This document shows, one piece after another, positions 10,275 to 21,236 of a stretch of 64,000 bases of DNA. Every line of letters begins with the position of its first letter. The first letter of the stretch is position 1. Source of the DNA: Ahaetulla prasina (taxonomy: Eukaryota > Chordata > Lepidosauria > Squamata > Colubridae); NCBI RefSeq assembly GCF_028640845.1, contig NC_080540.1:97501561-97565560 (forward strand), written 5' to 3'. A model generated the notes under the pieces. That model was not told where the DNA came from, did no database searches, and worked only from the letters and a program-made list of their open reading frames with translations. Position numbers and translations under genes: made by a program.

Positions 10275-11690
10275 GGAAAAGGATGTGTGAGGTCTTATTT
10301 CATAAACAAAAGATCAGAAATAATAAGCCCAGACTGAGTAACTTCTTCTTTCTTGAAAACCTGTGCTGAACAACTTAGCTCCCATCTTTACCTGGATCTT
10401 TAATAAATCACTGGAGATACGTTATGTCCCCTCTTACTTCAAACACTCTAACATCATCCCAATGGTGAAATTCAAATTCTTTTATTACCAGGTCTGTGGG
10501 CGTGGGTTGGTTGGTGTGGTGTGATATGACTTGGTTGTGGCTTGGTGGGTGTGGCAGGGCAAGTATACTGCAAAATCTCCATTCTGACCCTATTCCAGGG
10601 GAAAGATGCTGCAAAATCCCCATTCTGTTCTCACTCCTGGGGGGGGAGGATATTGCAAAATCTCCATTCCCACCGTACTCTGGGACCAGCCAGAGGCGGT
10701 ATTTCACCAAACTATTCAAAATTTCTGCTACCGGTTCTCCACAACCTGTCAGAATCTGCTGGATTTAACCCTTGCATCATCCTAGGAAATTCCCCATCAG
10801 GGAGCTGAATGATTTCAACAAAGTTCAGTGGGTCATTGCTGACCCACTGAAAGTCATCATGGAAACCCCTTGCAGTTTGCCTACCAAGCAAATAGGTTGG
10901 CAGATGATGCTGTCAATATGGCATTGCACTACATCTTGCAATATTTTGAATCCTTGGGGACCTATGCATGGGTTCTTTTGTAGATTTCAGCTCTGTATTT
11001 AATACCTTCATTCCAGAAATTCTTCACTCTAAACTGATTTAGCTAACTGTGTCTGTCCATACTTGTAGGTGAATTATTAGGAAGCAACAGAGGAAGCTAG
11101 GAAAAATTACCACAAGCACCACTCAGGGTTGTGTGCTCTCTTCATTGCCTTCTCTCTATATACCAATGACTGCATCTGTAGGGATCCCTCTGTTAAAGTA
11201 CTGAGGTTTGCAGAAGGCCTCTTTCAAGAATGATGGCCTCATTCGAGACAGTGATGAATTTGCATATAGATGTGAGGTTAAACAAGTGGCTCTGTGGTGC
11301 AGCTGGAACAGTATAGAGCTGAACGTGCTTAAAACTGTAGAGATGAAAGGGGATTTTAGAAGTAGCCATTCTATTCTATCACCTCTTACTATATTCAACA
11401 GCACATTATCAGCAGTAGAAGATCTTCCTTCAATGAGATCTTCTGGGATTCCAATTTTTCTATGCATTTTCCATGGTTTGAAATAATCAACACCATAAAA
11501 AAGCCTTTCTCTAATCAATGAAGCATGTGTTTTGGTATTCTTGGGTTTTCTCAACTATGCAATATTCATCAATAATGTCTTCTGTTCCTTGTATCATCTT
11601 GAACAGCTGGAATCTCATCTTCCTTGTAGAGTTCTAATCTGTGTCTGATGATCTTAAAGATTAGAAATGGTGCAAAATATTTATAGCTTG
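10275..11690 (+). pseudogene. L2/Rex1-like LINE reverse transcriptase relic
   Basis: Conceptual pieces on the plus strand, in changing frames, follow the reverse transcriptase order of L2/Rex1-type elements: an AEQL region before 10460; after the MITE, RELNDFNKVQW (about 10800); IWHCTTSCN near 10920; the FVDFSSAF-like block near 10980; TQGCVLS near 11125; a catalytic block decayed from FADD to FAEG near 11205; then AYRCEVKQVALWCSWN and VLKTVEM. Stops and frameshifts are frequent, so it is dead. The hAT MITE at 10460-10774 splits it. The 3' limit (about 11640-11690) is soft. Confidence 0.75.
10460..10774. mobile_element. hAT MITE inserted in a LINE, 315 bp
   Basis: The ends are CAATGGTGAAATTC and the complement of GGATTTAACCCTTG, diverged from the CAGGGGTGAAAT end seen in other copies here. 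A perfect 8-bp duplication, CATCATCC, flanks it at 10452-10459 and 10775-10782. Inside is a repeated motif, TGCAAAATC, three times, and ACCGGTTCTCC near the right end. Open frames across it are not coding. It is closely related, in the other orientation, to 28375-28617. Confidence 0.92.
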
Positions 11691-13010
11691 CATGATAGAT
11701 GTTAGTAGTGTTTTGTTCTCTGAGCTTTTTGTTTAGCTTTCAAATATTTTGTCACAAGGTCTGGTGATAAAATATTTGGAAACTAAACAAGGATCTTAAA
11801 ATGTTATTTGCTACCATGTGAAATTAGGATATTGTATGATTGTTTTGCACATTCTAAAATTCTCCTTTTTGGTACTGGAATGACTTACTACCTGCCATGA
11901 ATTTATGGGACATTTTTTTACACATGGCTGCTTTGAAGTTATATTCATTAAGTTAAATGGTCTTCTTCACAAGTAAATTCCTAACAGCTCCAACAGTTTC
12001 TCATAGCTGCAATTTTCGGTTCCAGAGAAGAAAGTAATTATTATTTATTATTATTGGTTTATCCCCTCCTGTATGCAATTGCTATAAATAAGCTTCAAAG
12101 ACATCTTAGATATCAAGGGTGTATCAGTCCCCCAACTCAGGCTGGGACAATGTTGAAAAATGATACTCAAGACTCCTGAGGGGAGAAAAAAAAAGTTTTC
12201 TTCAAAAATATTGTAGCAATGATCTCTGAGCCATATTTACCTCAAAATATACTATAATAATTTTAGTGGTGTTAACCCTATTTTCTGTTCACAAGATCAG
12301 GGAGAAGAACTTTCTCTGAAACTTGAATGTACGAGTGCTACAAATTGCTTCAGAAGTGCTTTGCTTTAGTAGTGTTTGAAACTCATACACTCGAACGTCA
12401 TTAACTCTCATCTATAACACTTAATGTTGCTTGAAGGCATAAAAACGGGCAAACATACCTACCGGTATTCAGTAAAATATAAATAAGGCAGACCCAAGCA
12501 AAACAATTGCTGAAAACTCATTGATTTTTCAACTCCTGTGAGTTATTTCCTTCCTATCTCCATATCCGGAATTCAGTATTACTGTTCAGTGCCATTTTAG
12601 TGCCATGATCTTCAAAATATTTTATTTTCCAAATTACTCTGATAAAATAATAAAAGGAGAACAATTTATGCTATGTACAAATTCTTAATAGCATTTGCAG
12701 CAAAACCTGGTTGAAATTCTTACCGGGAAGATTTAGTTTCAGTGCCTCTATCTGACCAGGGGACTGGATTTGTTAACCCAGTCTGTTTCATGCTCCATAA
12801 TTTTACAACTTTGATGCATGAATAGAAAATTCTGACTTTCCTCTAGCAACCATAAAGTCACAGACACTACCATTCATCATCCAGATCCAATATTAATGAA
12901 CACCTAGGAAATATTTATGGAACTGTGGATTTGTGTGAAACACATTTGTCATTGCTGGTTACTGTGTTGTCTTTTTGTCCTTAAAAAAGGCTGATTCTTT
13001 TATTTATCTT
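11691..13010. other. Unrecognised AT-rich DNA
   Basis: A pair of AAATATTT-containing stretches around 11740-11790 can fold back on each other (CAAATATTTTGTCACA with TGATAAAATATTTGG), a weak inverted repeat. No family is recognised. Confidence 0.4.
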
Positions 13011-14230
13011 TTAGCACATAGTAGAGAGAATATGTTTTCCAGTTCTAACAACGATCCAGGTGTTACAGCTAATGAAAACTGTAGTTGCTATTTTTCTTAG
13101 AGAAAAAACTAAGGGGTTTATTAAAATGATTTGGGAAAATATAAAACTCCTTCCAGATATTGGTTACCTAAATATTACTATTTTTTTTCATAAGCTCTAG
13201 AGATTGAAGTGAATAAAAGAGCTCATGACTAGTGAAATGAATTGTGTTTGCAAGCTAATCGCTGTTATGTGCATTTTATTATTGTTATGATTATTTGATA
13301 TTATCGTGCCAAAATACACTGAAACATTTTGTAAATGTTTCCAACACATGATTATCTGAATCAGGCCATTACATCCAAGAAATTAAGTTGAAATAATCTT
13401 TAAACTCTGCACCTTTATGTATATATAAACATAAAATATTATCATAGTTTACAGTGATTACATCTAACCTGTAGTAAGGAAAGTAAAAGTGTTTCATTAA
13501 ATAATTTTTAAAGAAGATTGGTCTATTTTAAACAAGTCTTTTCATTTTCGTCACATGAATTTTATTAAGAAAAATGGATCAAAAAGATCTTTTTTCCCAT
13601 TATTTTAGTTACTTACAAAACTGTTTCTTGTTATGGCATGAGTATTTTGTTAAACACAGTATTGTGATATGTGACACCACATAGATTAATTGCTACCAAA
13701 TGAATGGCAATGGCTTTAAGTACTTTTAACCCAGGAGGATTTATTTTTTACTTTTGGTTCAAATCAGGAATACAGCAATCCATGCTTGACAGATCTCTTG
13801 TTTATCCCACAACCCCAGTAACATTGAAAAGTAAAACACTGAAAATTGAAGGAACAATTTTCCAGTTTTTCAAAAAGATAAAGAGTTGTGTCAGTCTTCT
13901 GATGGACTGAAGACAACTCTATTAATCTTAAAGCCGATACATTAAAAATTAAATTAAAAATTAATAATAAAAATCTAACACATATTTTACTCTTGAAGAG
14001 TAAAGAGAAAGAGAGCTTCTCCTTTGGGAATTAAAAGTGGTGTGCGCATAGCTCATTCTGTACAGATTAAGCCACCTTCAGCAACAACACTGTGGTGGAA
14101 GTGGGGGAGGTTAGGCAGACAGACTGTTCCAAATCATCCAATAAATCTGTGGAGATTCTCAGTCATCCAGGTCATGGTTGTTACAAAGGTGTTTTTTCAA
14201 GAGGCAACTGGACTTTCTTGTTTTTTCTTT

Positions 14231-14270
14231 GAAGACGTTTCACTTCTCATCCAAGAAGTTTCTTCAGCTC
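14231..14270 (-). ncRNA. Hammerhead-like motif, copy 1
   Basis: On the minus strand the order is GAG, CTGAAGA, A, ACTTCT, TGGATG, AGAAGT, GAAAC, GTC, TTC. This matches hammerhead core strings (CUGANGA and GAAA) around a perfect 6-bp stem, with a short outer stem and a possible GUC cleavage triplet. One extra A sits between the first core string and the stem. Hammerhead variants of minimal size are known from Penelope-like element repeats. Activity is not shown by sequence alone. Confidence 0.45.
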
Positions 14271-14375
14271 TGACAGGATAGTGAGGAATGGAAGGATTTA
14301 TATTCCTTGCAGACAGCTGATCATTTGCATCCTTTTAAAGGGTCATTCAAACACAATTCTGCAAGGAATATAAAT

Positions 14376-14645
14376 CAGGGGTGAAATCTAAAAATTTTCC
14401 CTACTGGTTCTGTGGGCGTGGCTTAATTGGTGGGTGTGGCTTGGTGGTCAGGTGACTGAATGGGCATGGTCAATAATAATAAATAATAAAAATAATAAAG
14501 AATACAAAACTTGGGAGGCACTGGTCTACCTTCTTTAAAAATAGAGACCCTGGTCTACCAATTGTCTTTTACTGAGGTACCAGTCTACCTTCTTTAAAAA
14601 TAGAGGCCCCGGTCTACCAATTGCGTTTTACTGACAGTTTACCTT
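14376..14645. mobile_element. hAT element, truncated by duplication
   Basis: The left 270 bp of the element complete at 16011-16540. It starts CAGGGGTGAAATCTAAA after ATATAAAT (14368-14375) and breaks off at the tandem junction, so it has no right end. Confidence 0.9.
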
Positions 14646-15825
14646 TTAGCACATAGTAGAGAGAATATGTTTTCCAGTTCTAACAACGATCCAGGTGTTA
14701 CAGCTAATGAAAACTGTAGTTGCTATTTTTCTTAGAGAAAAAACTAAGGGGTTTATTAAAATGATTTGGGAAAATATAAAACTCCTTCCAGATATTGGTT
14801 ACCTAAATATTACTATTTTTTTTCATAAACTCTAGAGATTGAAGTGAATAAAAGAGCTCATGACTAGTGAAATGAATTGTGTTTGCAAGCTAATCGCTGT
14901 TATGTGCATTTTATTATTGTTATGATTATTTGATATTATCGTGCCAAAATACACTGAAACATTTTGTAAATGTTTCCAACACATGATTATCTGAATCAGG
15001 CCATTACATCCAAGAAATTAAGTTGAAATAATCTTTAAACTCTGCACCTTTATGTATATATAAACATAAAATATTATCATAGTTTACAGTAATTACATCT
15101 AACCTGTAGTCAGGAAAGTAAAAGTGTTTCATTAAATAATTTTTAAAGAAGATTGGTCTATTTTAAACAAGTCTTTTCATTTTCGTCACATGAATTTTAT
15201 TAAGAGAAATGGATCAAAAAGATCTTTTTTCCCATTATTTTAGTTACTTACAAAACTGTTTCTTGTTATGGCATGAGTATTTTGTTAAACACAATATTGT
15301 GATATGTGACACCACATAGATTAATTGCTACCAAATGAATGGCAATGGCTTTAAGTACTTTTAACCCAGTAGGATTTATTTTTTACTTTTGGTTCAAATC
15401 AGGAATACAGCAATCCATGCTTGACAGATCTCTTGTTTATCCCACAACCCCAGTAACATTGAAAAGTAAAACACTGAAAATTGAAGGAACAATTTTCCAG
15501 TTTTTCAAAAAGAGAAAGAGTTGTGTCAGTCTTCTGATGGACTGAAGACAACTCTATTAATCTTAAAGCCGATACATTAAAAATTAAATTAAAAATTAAT
15601 AATAAAAATCTAACACATATTTTACTCTTGAAGAGTAAAGAGAAAGAGAGCTTCTCCTTTGGGAATTAAAAGTGGTGTGCGCATAGCTCATTCTGTACAG
15701 ATTAAGCCACCTTCAGCAACAACACTGTGGTGGAAGTGGGGGAGGTTAGGCAGACAGACTGTTCCAAATCATCCAATAAATCTGTGGAGATTCTCAGTCA
15801 TCCAGGTCATGGTTGTCACAAAGGT

Positions 15826-16010
15826 GCTTTTTCAAGAGGCAACTGGACTTTCTTGTTTTTTCTTTGAAGACGTTTCACTTCTCATCCAAGAAGTTTCTTC
15901 AGCTCTGACAGGATAGTGAGGAATGGAAGGATTTATATTCCTTGCAGACAGCTGATCATTTGCATCCTTTTAAAGGGTCATTCAAACACAATTCTGCAAG
16001 GAATATAAAT
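15826..16010. repeat. Left arm of palindromic repeat
   Basis: This arm (GCTTTTTCAAGAGGC through ATATTCCTTGCAG) is the inverted counterpart of 16541-16656. The pieces CTGACAGGATAGTGAGG, AATGGAAGG and CTTTGAAGACGTTTC all reappear complemented on the other side. A 45-bp spacer and CTGCAAGGAATATAAAT follow. The arm was whole until a hAT element landed in the other arm beside its start. A copy in duplication unit 1 lies at about 14191-14375. Confidence 0.8.
15866..15905 (-). ncRNA. Hammerhead-like motif, copy 2
   Basis: Same as 14231-14270: core strings CTGAAGA and GAAAC around stem ACTTCT/AGAAGT, outer stem GAG/TTC-like, and a GTC triplet. Compared with the opposite arm (16574-16613), the first stem pair is A-T instead of G-C, a compensatory change. 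Confidence 0.45.
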
Positions 16011-16540
16011 CAGGGGTGAAATCTAAAAATTTTCCCTACTGGTTCTGTGGGCGTGGCTTAATTGGTGGGTGTGGCTTGGTGGTCAGGTGACTGAATGGGC
16101 ATGGTCAATAATAATAAATAATAAAAATAATAAAGTATACAAAACTTGGGAGGCACCGGTCTACCTTCTTTAAAAATAGAGACCCTGGTCTACCAATTGC
16201 CTTTTACTGAGAGGCCCGGTCTACCTTCTTTAAAAACAGACCCCGGTCTACCAATTGCTTTTTACTGACAGTTTACCTTCTTTAAAAAAAGAGGCACCGG
16301 TCTACTAGCTGCCTACAGCGCTGATCAGCTGTAGTGCGGCCCTTTGAAGTGCTGCGGCAGTCATTTAAGGCCGTTTGCAGCTATATCACCACCGAGCGCT
16401 TCAGGGACAGAAAAGAGGAACAGCGAGGCATGGGCAGTGTGGGGGGGGGCAGGGATTTTTGCTACTGGTTCTCCAAACTACCTGCCCCTATCGCTACCAG
16501 ATCGCGCGATCCAGTCCGAACAAGGAGCATTTTACCCCTG
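16011..16540. mobile_element. Non-autonomous hAT element, complete, 530 bp
   Basis: The ends are CAGGGGTGAAATC and the complement of GCATTTTACCCCTG. A perfect 8-bp duplication, ATATAAAT, flanks it at 16003-16010 and 16541-16548. Inside are TGTGGGCGTGGC, an AATAATAAA run, and a repeated unit of about 60 bp (GGTCTACC ... CTTTAAAAA) present three to four times. No transposase is encoded; overlapping frames near 16334-16546 are chance. It interrupts the palindromic repeat. Confidence 0.95.
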
Positions 16541-16656
16541 ATATAAATCCTTCCATTCCCCACTATTCTGTCAGAACTGAAGAAGCTTCTTGGATGAGAA
16601 GCGAAACATCTTCAAAAGAAAAAAACAAGGAAGTCCATTTGCTTCCTGAAAAAAGC
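16541..16656. repeat. Right arm of palindromic repeat
   Basis: Runs from ATATAAATCCTTCC to CTTCCTGAAAAAAGC. It is the inverted partner of 15826-15948. Each arm carries one hammerhead-like motif pointing outwards relative to the centre. Confidence 0.8.
16574..16613 (+). ncRNA. Hammerhead-like motif, copy 3
   Basis: Order: GAA, CTGAAGA, A, GCTTCT, TGGATG, AGAAGC, GAAAC, ATC, TTC. The 6-bp stem pairs perfectly with G-C at the base, and GAA/TTC can form the outer stem. The triplet is ATC rather than GTC, so the two-base palindrome expected for dimer pairing (ACGT) is broken. It is probably a decayed copy. Confidence 0.45.
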
Positions 16657-18451
16657 ATATTTGGGACTATTGATGAAAAGGCTTTTTAAAAATCTGTTCC
16701 AAAAGTCTAGAAAAGTAAAAGAGAATGTCATGCTTCATTTTATAAGCAGCAATCTTTTTAAAAAAAATAAGTGTATCTCATCATCAAGGTATAGTAGAAA
16801 GTAACTGCTTTGCCATATTGAAAGTCTAGCTATGAGCTCATCCAAGCAACATCTTTAACCTGCTTCTCTCCCATTCTTGAGTTGGGAGAACACTGTGTCA
16901 TAAACCGTATTGTTGTAACAGCCTTTTACCAGACCTTACCTATGAGATTGTTGCTGCCTTCACCTAATATAATGTAGGAGATTCAGGGCAGCAATGTTGG
17001 ATTCTCTACCAACCTTTCACATTCTACTTGTTAACCACTTCTGATAGAAAACCAGTCACCAATCGCTGTCCTGAGTGATTGTGGCAGGGCAAAATAGAAG
17101 TGTCTGGAATAATCCCATGCCCCTCTTATGCTCTATCATCCAGTTTATTTTTCTAGAAACTGGTGGATTGATTAGAGATCACAAGCTGTGGATGATATGG
17201 AAGATAAAGAGGGTGAGAATGGTGGCAGACAGGCCGATGACATCAGCAGTATGATGCCATAGGAAATCATTTGCCAGACACCTAAAATTAATATTGCTGC
17301 TAGAACTCCTTAACAGCAGGCCAGATCAAATCAAACATGAAAAGTATCTTCATGTCTCCCAACCAGCACTTATGAAAAGAAGAGCAATATCAACCTCCTA
17401 CAAGACTGATATTCCACTATAAAAAGAAAGGAGAGAAAAGAAAAGAGAAAAGAAAGACCAGTCATTGGGTGGACAATCTGTTCACCTTTCCAAAATTGTA
17501 GGTAGAGATGGGTATAATTTGATGCTCCTGTTCTTCCTTGGAAAGAGGAAATGCCTCATCCAATCTGATTCAAAGCTGCTGAATGATACTGCCAATAACT
17601 ATCAGAAAACTTGAATGAGATAGGATAGTATTGGGTCTTCCCATTTTAACACCAAAGTTTGAATGACCAATTTTCAATTTTTCAACAATAGGCTGGAATT
17701 TCAATTATGGAAGTTGGGGGAAGAATGCATGCTATGGGGAGCCTTTCCCATTTTACCCCCCTACCCCAGAGCAAAAGCTCTGCTTCATGCAAGAATAAAA
17801 TGTGAGCCAAATATTCCCTCTGCCAAGAAAGAAATAGGCTGTGCAAGCCAGGAATCTGGTCTTGGCCAAAAAGGCCAAGGAGGACAGTCCACAAGGATGG
17901 TATCTTTTTCCACACTGAGCTGAAAAAGAAGCTTGAAGGTCACTGCCCTATATTGACATAAATTGTCCAACTGAAAAATAAACTCTCTACTCTGTATTTC
18001 TTCAGTTTTATAAACTAAAGAGTTGGATTTGCTCAGATGTCTTTAATTCACCATCTTCCTTTGAAGAGAGGAAAAACCTGTTATTGGTTAGCCATGAAAT
18101 AGGAAAGAAAAAGCTGTGGAAAAGAATGATCATCTGCCAATCTGTTCTAGCATATGATTCTCCATTTCCAAAGCCAATTCTTCAATTTGAGCCAGCACAT
18201 TTTCTATTTGAATGCATGAATTGTGTATCTCTTATGTTCAGGCAGCCTGACAAATGCCATAATAAAGAGACTGATATTTCAAATCAAGCCCAATTTTGTA
18301 CCTTTTGCTGCGGTGAAAAGGACCAGCACATGTTCTTGCTATTTGAAGAATAGATATTTCTTTATGGGGAAAAATAGTAAAACAATTTGTAGGCTTGAGA
18401 TGAGTTGAAGAATACTTGGGGGAAGGTTGTCATTCACATTGCTCACTAGCT
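16657..18451. other. Unrecognised DNA, 1.8 kb
   Basis: A purine-rich AGAAAAGAGAAAAGAAAG tract lies near 17420-17455. Frames at 17663-17923 and 18084-18353 show no motif I recognise. Nothing else is supported. Confidence 0.4.
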
Positions 18452-18654
18452 CATGTAATCATTTGTTGGATAGGAACTTAGTCTAATCTACTTCATAATG
18501 ATGATAATAAGCATGAGATCAGTTGCCTAATGAGTTATAGGTATTACAAAGTTCATTTATCAAATAGCACAAAGAAACTTAAAGGAAAAACCAAAAGCTG
18601 CTAAAAAGAACATAGGAAAACATCCAAATATTGCTTTTTTCTTTTAATTTGAAT

Positions 18655-18705
18655 TTATATCCCGCCCTTCTCCAAAGACTCAGGGCGGCTTACATTGTGT
18701 TAAGC
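18655..18705 (-). mobile_element. CR1-type 3' tail fragment
   Basis: ATATCCCGCCCTTCTCC and CTCAGGGCGGCTTACA are the complement of the CR1-like 3' end also seen at 25600, 26680, 28190 and 61070. Only about 50 bp are recognisable. It may be the end of a SINE with a CR1-type tail. It is repeated at 20255-20305 by the duplication. Confidence 0.6.
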
Positions 18706-19435
18706 ATGTTGATGATAATGCTAAACTTAACTATCAGAGAAAAGGTGCAAAATATATTCAGGTGCATGCAAACTATAAGGAAAAGAAAGAACAAAGCAAA
18801 AACAAAATAATTGAGATTTAATTTTTCTGAATTTCATTTTGTTATATTATCTTACCACCTTTCTTTTGTCTCTGAATCATATCAACTCTAAACTTGTCTT
18901 TAACATATCTTGCTTATGTTAATTGAAACCCAAGCTTAGAGTTCAGATGCTTCAGAACAGAAGGATTCTGATAGTTTGAAAACAGCCTCGCAGATCTAAA
19001 TGTGATTCCCCCCTCCCCTTTCAGCTCAAATTCCACAAAATAATATCTCATTCAAAGTATTACTCAAGCTGAATATTCAGTTCATAGGATTGCCTGACTT
19101 GGAGTCATCTGTGGCAGCAGCTGTATTTCTAGCTGGCAGTTGTGGCCTTCCACTGGTGAAGTATTGGTGGTTGAGCTCATCATACAATTGCCATTTATTT
19201 ATTTCATTATATTTCTGCAATTTATACAGCTGTCCAAATTGCAAGGATTCTCAGTGGCTTATAACAAATTCAAATGAATAATAAAACAATGTGTATCAAA
19301 ATAAAGAACAGCAATGCCATCCTGATTATGAATCTTAGTTAGAGTAGAAGAGGGGCAGAGCTTGCAAGCTAGTATCCCAGAAGCCGCAGCCCACTATAAA
19401 ACCTGAACTGGGAGAAAGTTTTGCCCTGCTAGTTG

Positions 19436-19495
19436 TTGCTCTAATATCTGCCATCAGTGACACAGGAGTGTCAGTGATGGCTGATATTAGAGCAA
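19436..19495. repeat. 28-bp-arm hairpin, copy 1
   Basis: The arm TTGCTCTAATATCTGCCATC continues to GTGACAC (19436-19463), then a 4-base loop AGGA, then the complementary arm (19468-19495). One base is mismatched in the middle. It sits directly before the AGAT microsatellite. Confidence 0.9.
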
Positions 19496-19499
19496 CAGC

Positions 19500-19501
19500 T
19501 A

Positions 19502-19576
<75 letters not shown>

Positions 19577-19592
19577 ATTAGAGCAACAGCTA

Positions 19593-19636
<44 letters not shown>

Positions 19637-19682
19637 GATATAGATATAGATATAGATATAGATATAGATATAGATATATGAA
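19500..19682. repeat. ATCT/GATATA microsatellite
   Basis: Two (ATCT)n tracts are separated by ATATTAGAGCAACAGCTAT, itself a copy of the hairpin's right end. They are followed by a GATATA run. The mirror change from TATC to GATA near 19635 makes a further fold-back possible. Confidence 0.95.
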
Positions 19683-19788
19683 GGAGGGAGGCAGGGGAGA
19701 AATCCAGAATATGTCTAATAACACAATTACTTTCTGTGGATGACCTTGATGTGACCTTGACTTTGAATCAGTTGTAGCTTTTCTTTAG

Positions 19789-19965
19789 CATTGATGGGTT
19801 ACCCCCCGGTTCGGACCGGTTCTATAGAACCGGTAGTAAAACCGCGTAGGCTCCGCCCTCTGACTGGAACATAATCAGAAGTGACCTGCCCATGCGCAGA
19901 AGCTTCATACGGGCATGATGCGAACTGGTAGTAAAGGTAGTAAAGGTAAGTAGAACCCACCCCTG
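19789..19965. mobile_element. hAT MITE (ACCGGT family), copy 1
   Basis: The ends are CATTGATGGGTTACC and the complement of GAACCCACCCCTG. The internal string GGTTCTATAGAACC is a short palindrome, followed by GGTAGTAAAACCG. It is closely related to 25814-25984, which has perfect flanks; here the flanks match only poorly, so it is older. Confidence 0.8.
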
Positions 19966-21035
19966 CTTTTAAGTCTTCAAGCCTCTGCAATCGTGACGAC
20001 CTGGATGATTGCGGAGGTATTCCATCTACCCCTATTGCCATCTGCCTCGCTCATGTAATCATTTGTTGGATAGGAACTTAGTCTAATCTACTTCATAATG
20101 ATGATAATAAGCATGAGATCAGTTGCCTAATGAGTTATAGGTATTACAAAGTTCATTTATCAAATAGCACAAAGAAACTTAAAGGAAAAACCAAAAGCTG
20201 CTAAAAAGAACATAGGAAAACATCCAAATATTGCTTTTTTCTTTTAATTTGAATTTATATCCCGCCCTTCTCCAAAGACTCAGGGCGGCTTACATTGTGT
20301 TAAGCATGTTGATGATAATGCTAAACTTAACTATCAGAGAAAAGGTGCAAAATATATTCAGGTGCATGCAAACTATAAGGAAAAGAAAGAACAAAGCAAA
20401 AACAAAATAATTGAGATTTAATTTTTCTGAATTTCATTTTGTTATATTATCTTACCACCTTTCTTTTGTCTCTGAATCATATCAACTCTAAACTTGTCTT
20501 TAACATATCTTGCTTATGTTAATTGAAACCCAAGCTTAGAGTTCAGATGCTTCAGAACAGAAGGATTCTGATAGTTTGAAAACAGCCTCGCAGATCTAAA
20601 TGTGATTCCCCCCTCCCCTTTCAGCTCAAATTCCACAAAATAATATCTCATTCAAAGTATTACTCAAGCTGAATATTCAGTTCATAGGATTGCCTGACTT
20701 GGAGTCATCTGTGGCAGCAGCTGTATTTCTAGCTGGCAGTTGTGGCCTTCCACTGGTGAAGTATTGGTGGTTGAGCTCATCATACAATTGCCATTTATTT
20801 ATTTCATTATATTTCTGCAATTTATACAGCTGTCCAAATTGCAAGGATTCTCAGTGGCTTATAACAAATTCAAATGAATAATAAAACAATGTGTATCAAA
20901 ATAAAGAACAGCAATGCCATCCTGATTATGAATCTTAGTTAGAGTAGAAGAGGGGCAGAGCTTGCAAGCTAGTATCCCAGAAGCCGCAGCCCACTATAAA
21001 ACCTGAACTGGGAGAAAGTTTTGCCCTGCTAGTTG

Positions 21036-21095
21036 TTGCTCTAATATCTGCCATCAGTGACACAGGAGTGTCACTGATGGCTGATATTAGAGCAA
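21036..21095. repeat. 28-bp-arm hairpin, copy 2 (perfect)
   Basis: Same hairpin as 19436-19495, but here GTGTCACTGATGG pairs fully with CCATCAGTGACAC, so the 28-bp stem has no mismatch. Confidence 0.92.
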
Positions 21096-21099
21096 CAGC

Positions 21100-21101
21100 T
21101 A

Positions 21102-21176
<75 letters not shown>

Positions 21177-21192
21177 ATTAGAGCAACGGCTA

Positions 21193-21236
<44 letters not shown>

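Larger units (their letters stand above)
13011..14645. repeat. Tandem duplication A, copy 1 (1,635 bp)
   Basis: The sequence from TTAGCACATAGTAG onward is repeated immediately downstream at 14646. I counted about eleven single-base differences in the first 1.5 kb, with more change over the last 100 bp. The right end lies inside a hAT element (14376-14645), which is therefore truncated here. The 3-bp string CTT precedes both units and ends the second, so the junction has microhomology. The frames at 13704-13910 and 14024-14281 occur twice only because of the duplication. Confidence 0.95.
14646..16279. repeat. Tandem duplication A, copy 2 (1,634 bp)
   Basis: Second unit of the duplication. It runs from TTAGCACATAG to GACAGTTTACCTT, after which sequence not shared with copy 1 (the rest of the hAT element) continues. 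Its lengths and order match copy 1 almost exactly. Confidence 0.95.
18452..20051. repeat. Tandem duplication B, copy 1 (1,600 bp)
   Basis: The unit starts CATGTAATCATTTG and ends CATCTGCCTCGCT, where it meets the next copy directly. The first kilobase looks identical to copy 2; changes collect in the last 600 bp (hairpin, microsatellites and hAT element). GCT is shared by the sequence before copy 1, the junction and the end of copy 2: 3-bp microhomology. The right end lies in or just before the start of the CR1/L3 LINE. Confidence 0.95.

Noticed and set aside
11740..11795. Inverted repeat around AAATATTT considered as a MITE or hairpin RNA
   Set aside because: The arms are short, imperfect and AT-rich, and no target duplication flanks them.
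13704..15916. Pairs of identical small proteins (68 and 85 codons, each twice)
   Set aside because: They repeat only because the 1.63-kb segment is duplicated; the 85-codon frame crosses the antisense hammerhead-like repeat. No sign of selection on the frame can be judged by eye.
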